A stretch of DNA of 20,917 bases from a bacterium (GCA_021372535.1 JAJFUH010000122.1:1-20917), one strand, 5' to 3'. Numbered from the stretch's first letter, positions 7,375-15,274 are shown. The notes: a model not told the origin generated them from the letters alone. Translations and numbers: made by a program.

Positions 7375-9285
7375 TCAACTCACTTTCGTACCGGGCGTTA
7401 CAGTGCCGCTCGGGTGAAGAACCATCACATTGTCGCCATCCACAGCAGCCAGCACCATGCCATGAGAATACTCGCCCATCATTTTACGCGGCTGGAGGTT
7501 TGCGATAAACGAAACCTGTCTGCCCACGAGCTCATCGGGTGAATAATTTTTGGCGATTCCGGCAAGAATCGTCCTGCCTCCCCTGCCATCATCGATTTTC
7601 AGACGGAGGAGCTTCGATGAATTCTCCACCTTTTCGGCGGTCATCACAGTTCCGACCCGGATATCAAGCTTCACGAAATCCTCAATCGATACGTACTCTT
7701 CTTCGGACGGGGTCGAGGATTCGGAAGAAGGTTCCTTTTCTTTTTCGGACATTTGCTTTTTCTCTTCTATTCGTGGAAACAGTACATTAATCTGCTGTAT
7801 TTCAGTACCGGACGGTATAAAAACCATATCATCGCCCGTTCCCAGGGGAAACTCGCCCGGAGTTGCGGAACATCCGAAAGCCTCGCGGATTTTCCGGGAG
7901 GTATCCGGTATATAGGGAGAGAGGAGTATCGCTGTGCCGACTATGACCGAGGCAAGATCACACAGCACTTTATCCAGCTCATCCTTATGCGCGGGATCCT
8001 TCGCAAGCTTCCATGGCGCCCTGTCTTCGATAAATCTGTTGGCCTCACGGACATAGTCCATCACGATATCGCAGGCAATCGATAGTTCATACCGCTCGAT
8101 GGTTTCCTTCCATTTATCGGCAACATCCGAAAAACGCCGGGGGAAAAGATATCCCCCCGCTATGGCATCGAGCGGAAGTATGCCATCGCGGTAACGGTGA
8201 ATCATGGCGATGGTGCGGCTCACAAGGTTGCCGAGATCATTGGCGAGGTCGCTGTTATACCGCTCGATAAACCGTTCAAAGGTAAAATCGCCGTCCAGTC
8301 CATGCACCACCTCCCTGAGGAGGAAGAACCTGAGAGGATCGGCACCGTATGTGTCGGCAATATCGAGCGGGGAAACCACATTGCCGAGACTTTTTGACAT
8401 TTTCTCGCCGCGGTGATAAATGAAACCGTGCCCGAAAATCGACTGCGGAACCGGCAGTCCGGCGCTCATGAGCATCGCCGGCCATATGACACAGTGAAAA
8501 CGGGTGATGTCTTTACCGATAATATGGAGATCGGCGGGCCAGTACCGATCGAAAAGACTTTCATCTTCCCCCCCGAAGCCCAGACCGGAAATATAGTTGA
8601 TAAGGGCATCGAACCAGACATAAACCACGTGGGTCGGGTCGCCGGGGAGCGGTATCCCCCAATCGAAGCCGGAACGTGATACACTGATATCATCGAGCCC
8701 CCCTTCGATGAGCTTCACGATTTCGTTGCGTCTGCTGACAGGCCTTATGAAATCTGGGTTTTTACGGATTATATCGAGCAGCGGCTGCCCATACCGTGAA
8801 AGCCTGAAAAAGTAGTTGGTCTCCTCGATCCAGGCGGGCCTGGTCCTGTGGTTCGGGCAGTTGCCGTCCACCAGGTCTTTTTCCTGTATGAACGCTTCGC
8901 ATCCCTCGCAGTACCAACCCCTGTAATCGGAGGTATAAATATCTCCGGCAGCATCAATCCTTTTAAAAAGCTCGGTGACGCCGATAATATGACGGTCTTC
9001 GGTCGTTCTGATGAAATTGTCATAAGAAATGGAGAGTTTTCCCCAGAATTCTTCGAACTGCGCCGCCATACGGTCACAGAATTCACGGGGAGAAAGGCCG
9101 GCCTCGACAGCTTTTTTTTTGACATTGATCGAATGCTCGTCCGTTCCCATCGAAAACCGGACATCATACCCCAAAATCCGTTTTGCCCGTGCGATGCAGT
9201 CGGCGGTTATCTTTTCATATGCCGTACCGATATGCGGCAAACTGTTCACATAATCAATCGCCGTCGTAATATAGAATTTCCCCAT
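7375..9285 (-). CDS. metG: Methionyl-tRNA synthetase with C-terminal tRNA-binding domain
   Basis: The product charges initiator and elongator tRNA-Met. Numbering from ATG 9285 gives 636 residues. ATG 9312 would add nine residues with no ribosome site, whereas 9285 has AGGCG at acceptable spacing. PHIGTAY (17-23) is the HIGH-type signature with a final Thr, and KMSKS (295-299) is perfect. A single zinc knuckle is formed by Cys126, Cys129, Cys143 and His146. The anticodon-binding helices follow. A charged linker (EKEKEPSSESSTPSEEE) leads to a Trbp111/EMAP-II-like domain (about 529-636, with LDIRVG and GMVLAA), which dimerises the enzyme and grips tRNA. It starts a tight tail metG-tatD-rsmA-barrel-recJ. 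A repeat-filled 460-bp spacer separates it from ricT, so it probably has its own promoter. Confidence 0.97.
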   Translation of the reverse strand: MGKFYITTAIDYVNSLPHIGTAYEKITADCIARAKRILGYDVRFSMGTDEHSINVKKKAVEAGLSPREFCDRMAAQFEEFWGKLSISYDNFIRTTEDRHIIGVTELFKRIDAAGDIYTSDYRGWYCEGCEAFIQEKDLVDGNCPNHRTRPAWIEETNYFFRLSRYGQPLLDIIRKNPDFIRPVSRRNEIVKLIEGGLDDISVSRSGFDWGIPLPGDPTHVVYVWFDALINYISGLGFGGEDESLFDRYWPADLHIIGKDITRFHCVIWPAMLMSAGLPVPQSIFGHGFIYHRGEKMSKSLGNVVSPLDIADTYGADPLRFFLLREVVHGLDGDFTFERFIERYNSDLANDLGNLVSRTIAMIHRYRDGILPLDAIAGGYLFPRRFSDVADKWKETIERYELSIACDIVMDYVREANRFIEDRAPWKLAKDPAHKDELDKVLCDLASVIVGTAILLSPYIPDTSRKIREAFGCSATPGEFPLGTGDDMVFIPSGTEIQQINVLFPRIEEKKQMSEKEKEPSSESSTPSEEEYVSIEDFVKLDIRVGTVMTAEKVENSSKLLRLKIDDGRGGRTILAGIAKNYSPDELVGRQVSFIANLQPRKMMGEYSHGMVLAAVDGDNVMVLHPSGTVTPGTKVS

Positions 9286-9369
9286 CAGTATTTCGCCTGT
9301 AACCTTTCCCATTCAGAATTTTATCCGTAAATACACGTATCCCGGACTATTATTCATGAAAATATTTCA

Positions 9370-9701
9370 CCACAAAGACACTAAGACACAAATAGATAAA
9401 AATTAATCTGTTCGGCATAATGTATTGAAAACGTTATGGTTTTCAATGAATCTTCACAGTATTTGATGTAATATCGCATACTTTTTACAACAGCCCCCTT
9501 CGGCGCTTACGCTCCTGTTTCCCCCGGATGGGGCAACATAGTATGGTGCTTGCAGATATATCCTGTCCCCTTGCGGAGGAAGGATGTCACAAAGTGACAG
9601 AAAGGGGGTATTTTTTAAGAATTAACCGGTCATACTTAAATAAATATAAAAAAACAAATCAGCGAAAACCCGTCTGATCCGCAAAAATCCGAGTTCAATT
9701 A
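9370..9701 (+). repeat. Dispersed repeat, copy C (expanded by a central insert)
   Basis: The left end (about 9370-9404, CCACAAAGACACTAAGACAC onward) matches the left ends of the repeats at 20764-20894 and, reverse-complemented, 13517-13650. The right end (about 9645-9701, with ATAAAAAAACAAATC, GATCCGC and GTTCAATTA) matches their right ends. Between them lie about 240 bp with no counterpart in the other copies. Similarity to copy B may extend left to about 9350. The element fills most of the ricT-metG spacer. No protein-coding frame worth calling lies within it. Confidence 0.8.
9491..9616 (+). other. Hairpin-rich insert inside repeat copy C
   Basis: The segment is bounded by CCCCCTT (9494-9500) and AAAGGGGG (9601-9608), which can pair. 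Inside are a hairpin TGTT.CCCC / GGGG.AACA (9516-9538) and a perfect GTCAC-AAA-GTGAC (9586-9598). On the plus strand the closing G-run is followed by TATTTTTT, as in an intrinsic terminator. It could be a second nested palindromic element or a structured small RNA; no gene on that strand needs a terminator here. Confidence 0.5.
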
Positions 9702-9745
9702 AAATGCGTGAATAGATATGGACAGCGTTTTTAAAAACCATCTTT

Positions 9746-10795
9746 TCAGTATTCATCGGCATACGGGTCTTCATCGACCTGCCCGATGTCTTCGGTATCG
9801 TCCATGCCCGTAAGCGTATCTTCACTCACATAATCCAGGAGTTCCCCTTCATCGCCGCCGCTTTTATCGGATATATCTTCGCGTTTTTCCGTTTTATCAC
9901 TTTCGGCGGATTCTTCCCGTGATTGCGTTTCACTCTCTTCCGGAGCTTTCTGAATCTTCCCTATCATCCTGAAATTGGCATATTCATCGATATACATGAC
10001 TTTTTCGGCGCTGTTACTGTCTTTGATACTGAAACTTTCGCCGAATATGTTGATTTTAGTGACAACATACTGTTGTTCGTCCCGTTCGAGGATCGCTCCG
10101 ATCTCCGGGAAAATATCCGACTGAAGCCGGTAGAAATCCTCCTCGAAAGCAAGACAGCACATAAGCCTGCCGCACAGTCCGCTGATTTTTGAAGGACTCA
10201 GGCTCAGATTCTGGTCACGGGCCATCTGGCTCGTGATGGGCTCGAACTGGTTGAGGAATGTCTTGCAGCACAGCGGCCTTCCGCAAACACCCATCCCGCC
10301 GAGCCTCCGGGCCTCGTCGCGTACGCCGATCTGTCTCAGTTCTATCCGTGTCCGGTATTCGGCGGCAAGGTCTTTGACGAGCGCCCTGAAATCGATGCGT
10401 TTATCCGCCGTGAAATAGAAGCAGATTTTATTGCCGTCGAACTGGTACTCCACATCAACCAGTTTCATCTTGAGACCGTGGTTATCGATCTTCAGCTGGC
10501 ATACGGTAAAAGCTTCCTTCTCTTTGCGTTTATTATCCATCATGATCTGGATATCGGTGTAGGTCGCAAGACGCAGTATGCTCTTTACCTCTTTTGCCTG
10601 GGGGAACAATGTACGCGGTCCCATGCGGTGAAGCCTGCCGATGTGCTCGCCGCGGTCGGCCTGGACGATGACAAAAGCCATCGGTTTCACCTTGATCGAG
10701 TCGGGGCACAGGAAATACTCCCGTCTTCCGCCTTTGAACTCGATCTCATAGACTATGGTGGTTTCCGCAGTATCTTTAATGTCTGTAGGTATCAT
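9746..10795 (-). CDS. ricT: PSP1-domain protein RicT (YaaT family) with acidic C-terminal tail
   Basis: The product has 349 residues. The PSP1 C-terminal domain is unmistakable: RTRIELRQIGVRDEARRLGG, then Cys171, Cys176 and Cys177, and LCGRLMCC with Cys208, Cys213 and Cys214. In Bacillus the RicA-RicF-RicT (Y-) complex binds iron-sulfur clusters and steers RNase Y; RicT carries conserved cysteines. Residues from about 283 to 349 are a Glu/Asp/Ser-rich, probably disordered tail (EESETQSREESAESDKTE onward) beyond the usual family end (the Bacillus protein is about 275 residues). ATG 10795 lies inside the end of holB (20-bp overlap) with only a weak GAG upstream, implying coupled translation. 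Neither ricA nor ricF is in the window. Confidence 0.93.
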   Translation of the reverse strand: MIPTDIKDTAETTIVYEIEFKGGRREYFLCPDSIKVKPMAFVIVQADRGEHIGRLHRMGPRTLFPQAKEVKSILRLATYTDIQIMMDNKRKEKEAFTVCQLKIDNHGLKMKLVDVEYQFDGNKICFYFTADKRIDFRALVKDLAAEYRTRIELRQIGVRDEARRLGGMGVCGRPLCCKTFLNQFEPITSQMARDQNLSLSPSKISGLCGRLMCCLAFEEDFYRLQSDIFPEIGAILERDEQQYVVTKINIFGESFSIKDSNSAEKVMYIDEYANFRMIGKIQKAPEESETQSREESAESDKTEKREDISDKSGGDEGELLDYVSEDTLTGMDDTEDIGQVDEDPYADEY

Positions 10796-11864
10796 ATATC
10801 TCGTAAAAAATCGATGTCATGATTGTGGATACGTTAACATTGCGGCCAAGCATCTCGAGACTTTCTTCAAGCCTGACCGATAAATTCTGTAAATCTTTCA
10901 TACCGGCAGCACCGGCAAACTGCCCGATATTCTCGGAAAAATTCTCAAACCTCCACTCCATACCGCACTTTTTTCTGAGCACGGACCGGGTAAAAAGGGC
11001 AAATCCTTCTATCAACCCTTCCGCTTCAGCCACATCCCGTGACCATGTAAAAGGAAAGGCGTTTTTGATGACATCATCTGGTCTGCCAAGCGCAACGTCA
11101 CGATAGAGACCGAACGCATGTGAAAGCACATCGGCCTTATTGTCAAACGTAAAAGCTTTTGCTGTTTTTAAACTCCCTTCCGCAAGAGAAACAAAGGAGC
11201 GGCTCTTTTCAGGCCCGATGCCATGGACATTCTCAAGATATGAGGATATTTCCCCTTCTGTAAGACGCCGAAACCGCACAACTGACGCACGCGATGTTAT
11301 CGTCGGTAAAACCGAAGAAAGTCTCTCGGTGGTTAGAATAAAATGTACGCCGGGCGGCGGTTCCTCGATAATTTTAAGGAGTGAATTGGCGGTATGAGCA
11401 TTCAACCGCTCAGCCGAAAATATGATACAGACTTTTCGTCCACCCTCGAAAGAACTCTCAAGCAGACGCTCATGAACTTCATTCACCAGCCCGACGACAA
11501 TCTGCCTGCTTTTTTCGTACATGACAGGCGCATACGGTTCATGAGCGAGCTTTTTTCTATGCCCGGTGAGTTCGTCGAGCCAATCCGCCTGATTATCGGA
11601 CGACTTTGGCATCGCGCGAAAGGGAAAAAGCACATGGAGATCGGGATGCTCTATTCTGGATGCACGAATGCAGGAGTTGCATGTTGTACACCCTGACTGC
11701 GGTCCATTTTTACACAGGAGCATACGAGCCAGTTCCAGAGCCATCTCACCCTTGCCGACACCATACGGTCCGGTAAAGAGAAGCGCATGGGGTAACCGGT
11801 CGGCCTCAACCATAAATCCAATCGTCTTTTTAGGTATCTCCTGGCCGATTATGCTCTCGAACAC
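10776..11864 (-). CDS. holB: DNA polymerase III delta' subunit (clamp-loader ATPase)
   Basis: The product has 362 residues and the AAA+ fold of the delta'/DnaX family. Nucleotide-binding GPYGVGKG is at 32-39. A zinc module of four cysteines (Cys51, Cys59, Cys62, Cys65) follows. The delta'-type SAERLNAHTANSLLKIIEEP segment and a sensor-like TSRASVVRF lead into the C-terminal helical collar. SRA replaces the SRC arginine-finger motif, and the Walker A lysine is followed by Gly and Glu rather than Ser/Thr, as in delta' proteins that do not hydrolyse ATP. GTG 11864 is chosen because GGAGGG lies at ideal distance. The stop falls within ricT. This is the first gene after a strong promoter, and the holB-ricT pairing is conserved in many bacteria. 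Confidence 0.93.
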   Translation of the reverse strand: MFESIIGQEIPKKTIGFMVEADRLPHALLFTGPYGVGKGEMALELARMLLCKNGPQSGCTTCNSCIRASRIEHPDLHVLFPFRAMPKSSDNQADWLDELTGHRKKLAHEPYAPVMYEKSRQIVVGLVNEVHERLLESSFEGGRKVCIIFSAERLNAHTANSLLKIIEEPPPGVHFILTTERLSSVLPTITSRASVVRFRRLTEGEISSYLENVHGIGPEKSRSFVSLAEGSLKTAKAFTFDNKADVLSHAFGLYRDVALGRPDDVIKNAFPFTWSRDVAEAEGLIEGFALFTRSVLRKKCGMEWRFENFSENIGQFAGAAGMKDLQNLSVRLEESLEMLGRNVNVSTIMTSIFYEIYDTYRH

Positions 11865-11928
11865 ACACCCTCCGTACCAAATTCAAATAAAACCGCTCGA
11901 ATGACTTAAAAATTCTGAATTTACTGTA

Positions 11929-11958
11929 ATTATAACTAAATCGGTAAGCTTATGTCAA
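11929..11958 (-). promoter_or_regulatory. Near-consensus sigma70 promoter for holB-ricT
   Basis: On the minus strand TTGACA (11958-11953) and TATAAT (11934-11929) are both perfect, with an 18-bp spacer. The predicted start of transcription near 11922 leaves a leader of about 58 bases before GTG 11864. Perfect hexamers suggest strong constitutive expression. Confidence 0.88.
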
Positions 11959-12086
11959 GCGTTTATGGCTTTTACACATCCGTCCGAGTCAAAGAATAAA
12001 ACATCTGAGCTTTTCAGCTCGTATCCGACTGTTCACATAATATCCGCATCGAACTCCTATGAAATATTATCTGCCGGACATTCATT

Positions 12087-12123
12087 AAAAAACGGGTAAC
12101 GACTTTGCAGACGCTACCCGTTT
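12087..12123 (-). terminator. Intrinsic terminator of the acidic-protein gene
   Basis: ACGGGTAACG (12092-12101) pairs with CGCTACCCGT (12112-12121), ten pairs with one G-U on the minus-strand RNA and a ten-base loop, followed by six T residues (12092-12087). It lies about 60 bp past the stop at 12181 and separates this gene from the holB promoter. The rest of the 11865-12180 spacer holds only the holB promoter and a small GAGCT-TTTC-AGCTC hairpin (12007-12020). Confidence 0.88.
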
Positions 12124-12180
12124 CACTCACCGTACAAATACCTCGATGAGGATTTCACATTGCTGCATCACGCTATCAGT

Positions 12181-13473
12181 TTATTTTTTTTCAGATTGCG
12201 GATTCAGGAGTCTGAGACGTTTCGCAACCCAATGGGTGACACCTTTTTGTTGTGAAACCTGCTTCAACAGCTCTGCCGCTTCCTGATTCTTTTTCTGGGC
12301 AAGCAGGAGTTCGGCGCGGGTTACGAGCGCTATCTGGTCGTCGAAATCCATTTCAATCCCGTCAAACAGAACTTCTGCCGATACACTTCCGCCGCCCGGA
12401 GCACCCGCACCACTTTCTTTTGTAGTTCCTACCGAGGAAAGACCGAGAAAATCATCTTCCTCTTTTTCCGGACTCGGGACAGTTACAGCCGGATTCTCTT
12501 CGGTGACAGGCGTTTCTTCCGTATCTTCATCCAAACCGAGATCAATATCCATAAAATCAGTATCTTCCCGGGCCGTTTCTTCCTGAGCGGTTGCTTCCGG
12601 TTCTTTGTCATCATCAATCCCTACAAAATTAAACTCCCCGGTATCCCCTTCAACCGGAACTGCTCCCTCTTCTTCACCGGTATCTTCAGGGGCTTCGTCA
12701 CTCTTCCCGTTTTCCAGGTCATCGATAATTGAAGCATAATCGTCGGTCGATTCATCAGCGGCCTGCACGTCTTTTTCATCATCGAATTCGCTGAGAAGGG
12801 ACGAATAGTCTCCCCCGGATTCCCCGGAAGTTCCGATATTCCCGACAGTTTCAAGTTCCTTTACAGATGCAAACTCGCTTCCTGAATCCTCTGCGACCTC
12901 CTGTTTATCCTCGCTGGTCAGTGCGCTGAACAGGGAAGCGAGTTCATCGTCCGATTCTTCAGAATCCTTCATATTCAAGTCAACAGCCATTTCTTCGGAA
13001 ACAACTGAAAAATCAGACTCCCCGGCTGATTCCTTATAACCATCACCGTTCTGTTCTCCGAAAATCGAATCGAGCTCCTCCATAGGATTTCCGGTAATTT
13101 CAATATTATCATCAGAAACCGTTTCTTCCACAGCTTCTTCATCAGCTCTCATTTCATCTTCTTCGACTGGAATTTCACTCAAGGGAGAAGATTCGGAAAA
13201 ATCACCGAGCCCGTTATCCTCGAATTCTTTTGTAATTTCCTCATATCCGCCCTGATCATCTTCCGATACCGATATACCCTGCGTCAGTGTATCGATGGTA
13301 AGATCTTCACCCAGAAGCTCGGACAGAGCAAGACCATCGTGGTCTTTGGATTGTCCCGGGGACTCTTTTTCTTCGTCAGTAAAAATATTTGCAAATTCGT
13401 TGAGGAGTCCTTCGTATTCGGAATCACCGGTTTTTTTCTTCTTTTCATTGCCGGAATTTTTTTCTCGTGCCAT
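12181..13473 (-). CDS. Highly acidic, repeat-motif protein of unknown function
   Basis: The product has 430 residues and is not recognised. The N-terminus is basic (MAREKNSGNEKKKK). Residues about 17-345 are dominated by Glu, Asp and Ser and are probably disordered. Within this stretch a short motif recurs, acidic-aromatic/acidic-x-small-Leu/Ile-hydrophobic-x-acidic-Phe/Leu: EYEGLLNEF (19-27), EELDSIF (132-138), DDELASLFSAL (175-185), DYSSLLSEF (222-230) and DYASIIDDL (245-253). After a Gly-rich linker (355-363), residues 370-425 form a predicted helical pair (IALVTRAELLLAQKKNQEAAELLKQV) resembling one TPR or the FimV C-terminal type. It ends in a basic tail. It has no signal peptide or membrane segment, so it is probably a cytoplasmic scaffold or adaptor (inference). 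GAGGTGATC gives a very strong ribosome site, and a terminator follows, so it is monocistronic. Confidence 0.85.
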   Translation of the reverse strand: MAREKNSGNEKKKKTGDSEYEGLLNEFANIFTDEEKESPGQSKDHDGLALSELLGEDLTIDTLTQGISVSEDDQGGYEEITKEFEDNGLGDFSESSPLSEIPVEEDEMRADEEAVEETVSDDNIEITGNPMEELDSIFGEQNGDGYKESAGESDFSVVSEEMAVDLNMKDSEESDDELASLFSALTSEDKQEVAEDSGSEFASVKELETVGNIGTSGESGGDYSSLLSEFDDEKDVQAADESTDDYASIIDDLENGKSDEAPEDTGEEEGAVPVEGDTGEFNFVGIDDDKEPEATAQEETAREDTDFMDIDLGLDEDTEETPVTEENPAVTVPSPEKEEDDFLGLSSVGTTKESGAGAPGGGSVSAEVLFDGIEMDFDDQIALVTRAELLLAQKKNQEAAELLKQVSQQKGVTHWVAKRLRLLNPQSEKK

Positions 13474-13478
13474 GATTC

Positions 13479-13523
13479 GATCACCTCGAAAGCATTTAAC
13501 CCGATCATTCGTGAATTATAACA
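13479..13523 (-). promoter_or_regulatory. Extended -10 promoter and strong ribosome site of the acidic-protein gene
   Basis: Minus strand: TGTTATAAT (13523-13515) is an exact TGnTATAAT extended -10. There is no recognisable -35, as expected for this class. A start near 13507 gives a ~34-base leader containing GAGGTGATC (about 13487-13479), an almost full anti-SD complement five bases from ATG 13473. The -10 overlaps the edge of repeat copy A. Confidence 0.65.
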
Positions 13524-13650
13524 GAACGCGGATTTGCGCGGATCGGGCGGATTTACGCGGATTTGTTTTTTATATCTTTTAAATGTCGACGATCAATTGT
13601 CACTAAACCATAGTATTAATAATCTATTATGTCTCTTTATGACTTTGTGG
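13517..13650 (-). repeat. Dispersed repeat, copy A (inverted relative to B and C)
   Basis: The reverse complement of this segment matches 20764-20894 almost end to end, with a long identical run through CATAAAGAGACATAATAG and ATTATTAATACTAT, then TAGTGACAATT, GATATAAAAAA and CCGCGTAAATCCG. The distal part is made of short ATCCGCG-type units spaced about 10-11 bp. It has no terminal inverted repeats and no coding frame. It lies between the divergent acidic-protein and comB genes. Confidence 0.92.
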
Positions 13651-13900
13651 TTTAATTGTTTCGCCAAGGATACGGGTTAAAAATTACACTAAGAATTATT
13701 TACACTATCCCGAATAATCAATATAGGATAAATACCGTATTTGTCAATAAATATTTGTCCGAACTGATTTCCTGTCCGTAATTATTCATTCGGAAAATAC
13801 TCAATACCGGAAACAAATTATTGCGGAAACAGAAACAATGTTTTAGAATTAGTACCGCAATTCACATTTATACAATCAAACTGTATACAAGGACTCAATC
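13651..13900. other. AT-rich spacer upstream of comB
   Basis: No gene is seen. The spacer contains a direct repeat TTACACTA (13684-13691 and 13700-13707) and a long-range inverted repeat TTGCGG (13821-13826) / CCGCAA (13855-13860). A TACAAT (13871-13876) could be a -10 for comB, but no -35 stands at the right distance. AAGGA (about 13888-13892) is the comB ribosome site. Confidence 0.4.
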
Positions 13901-14593
13901 ATGAATATCGAACGGTTATCACAAGAAGACGGCGCAGGAAAGGCTCGTGGAATCACTGTGATAATCGATGTTTTCCGGGCTTTTACCTGCGAGCCCTTCA
14001 TGTACCATTATGGTGCTGAGAGCATTTTTCTCGAAGCGGATATAGAAACATGCAGAACTTTTGCCGGGAAAGCCCTGCTCGTCGGTGAGCGGGACGGTCG
14101 GGAAATCGAGGGTTTCGATCTCGGGAATTCTCCTTCGGTTATTCTTTCAAAGGGAAGAGGCTTTTTCGAAGGCCGTACTGTCATCCACAGAACGACTTCA
14201 GGGGTCACCGGTGCGCTTGCCGCACTCGAACATTCGGATGAGGTGCTCCTGGCTTCATATGTAAGCGCGCGCCCCACCGCCCGGTATATCTTAAACCGTA
14301 AGCCAGCCCTTGTCAGCATCGTCGCAATGGGTGTCGTTTCCGTTCAGAGAACGCTCGAAGATGAATACTGTGGGGATTACATCGAAAGTCTGCTCACCGG
14401 GAAACCGTACGACCACGTAAAGGCGCTCGGAGATATCCTCTCCGATGAAACAGCTCAGAAATTCCTTCGGGGCGACAGAACCTATTATCCCAGAGAGGAT
14501 GCGGTCATATGCCTTCAGCGTGACCTGTTTGATTTTGCCCTCTGTGCGGAGCGGCGCGATGGATTGGTTGCAGCGGTGAAAAAGCTGCCATGA
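13901..14593 (+). CDS. comB: ComB-family protein (2-phosphosulfolactate phosphatase-like)
   Basis: The product has 230 residues and family motifs in order: VIIDVFRAFTC (21-31), LLVGERDGREIEGFDLGNSP (59-78), IHRTTSGVTGAL (99-110) and an EDEYCGDYIESLL segment. In methanogens ComB hydrolyses 2-phosphosulfolactate to sulfolactate with Mg2+ during coenzyme M synthesis. No other coenzyme M gene (comA, comC) is in the window, and many bacteria keep an orphan ComB homologue whose substrate is unsettled, so only the family is assigned. AAGGA precedes ATG 13901. It is divergent from the acidic-protein gene and convergent with the small membrane protein gene. Confidence 0.88.
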   Translation: MNIERLSQEDGAGKARGITVIIDVFRAFTCEPFMYHYGAESIFLEADIETCRTFAGKALLVGERDGREIEGFDLGNSPSVILSKGRGFFEGRTVIHRTTSGVTGALAALEHSDEVLLASYVSARPTARYILNRKPALVSIVAMGVVSVQRTLEDEYCGDYIESLLTGKPYDHVKALGDILSDETAQKFLRGDRTYYPREDAVICLQRDLFDFALCAERRDGLVAAVKKLP

Positions 14594-14597
14594 CCGG

Positions 14598-14634
14598 AAA
14601 CCGCTTTATTAAGACCGGCGGGTGTGCGCGGTTT
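14598..14634. terminator. Possible bidirectional terminator between convergent genes
   Basis: AAACCGC (14598-14604) pairs with GCGGTTT (14628-14634) across a 23-base loop, filling the 42-bp gap between the comB stop and the stop of the convergent gene. T-tracts on either side are poor (ATTA), so the call rests mainly on placement. Confidence 0.4.
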
Positions 14635-14635
14635 A

Positions 14636-15274
14636 TTACCAGTCATGATATCGGATATTGATATAGGTTACCCGCGACATGGGTTCATCATCGACCCGTG
14701 GCACCGCGTTACGCTCGACAACAGTCACTGACAGCCTCACCGCCAGACGACTGCGGATATCGATCCAGTATTCATATACACAGATCACGGAGTCGGGGGC
14801 TCCGGCCGGTTTTAACGATCCCGAAAAATGCCTGGTTCCGTGACCGTACATATCTTCCCTGTCGCCTTCCGAAACTTTTAATGAGTTCCGGAGCTCTTCG
14901 AGGATTCCAGCAGCATCAAAGAAAAATGCAGGTACGGTAATTGCGGAATAATATCCTCCCGTTCGTGCGGGAGAGGCTGTCCCTTTACCGGGAGTATAGG
15001 ATTGGTGATCGCGGTATGTGTTTATGATCGAGTCGCTGATGGTCGTTTCTCCTTCGAGGCTGGCTCTGAACGGTTGACCGAGAGACTTTTTAAGCGAACG
15101 GTTCACGATTTTTATAGGCTGATCCGATATCTTGTTGTAGTATCCGCCGATTACAGCAGCAAGCAACATGAGTAAAAGGAGAATGAGACGGGGCAGATCG
15201 TCCTGATATCCCTTCGACTTCTTGGACCGCCTTGATTCGAAATCACCATCCAATTTAATTTCACCGATATTCAT
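14636..15274 (-). CDS. Single-pass membrane-anchored protein of unknown function
   Basis: The product has 212 residues from ATG 15274. That start has AAAGGA seven bases upstream, whereas an in-frame ATG at 15298 has none. Residues 1-27 are charged and cytoplasmic (RRSKKSKGYQDD). A single transmembrane helix follows (about 28-46, LPRLILLLLMLLAAVIGGYY), placing residues 47-212 in the periplasm. The periplasmic part has an amphipathic-strand look ending HFSGSLKP...VYEYWIDIRSRLAVRLSVTV...YINIRY. This is reminiscent of the late strands of LolA/LppX-type lipoprotein-binding folds, in which a substrate-like strand is followed by a Trp-Asp strand. The resemblance is by eye only, so the function is left open. 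Confidence 0.8.
   Translation of the reverse strand: MNIGEIKLDGDFESRRSKKSKGYQDDLPRLILLLLMLLAAVIGGYYNKISDQPIKIVNRSLKKSLGQPFRASLEGETTISDSIINTYRDHQSYTPGKGTASPARTGGYYSAITVPAFFFDAAGILEELRNSLKVSEGDREDMYGHGTRHFSGSLKPAGAPDSVICVYEYWIDIRSRLAVRLSVTVVERNAVPRVDDEPMSRVTYINIRYHDW

Noticed and set aside
7375-9285. HIGT in place of HIGH in MetG as a sign of inactivation
   Set aside because: The final residue of this signature varies in methionyl-tRNA synthetases, and KMSKS, zinc knuckle and length are intact.
9622-9825. 67-residue minus-strand frame in the ricT-metG spacer
   Set aside because: It overlaps the end of ricT and the right module of the dispersed repeat, has no ribosome site, and its peptide is a by-product of the repeat.
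13684-13707. Tandem TTACACTA as start of a CRISPR or iteron array
   Set aside because: Only two 8-bp copies 16 bp apart; no array and no associated genes.
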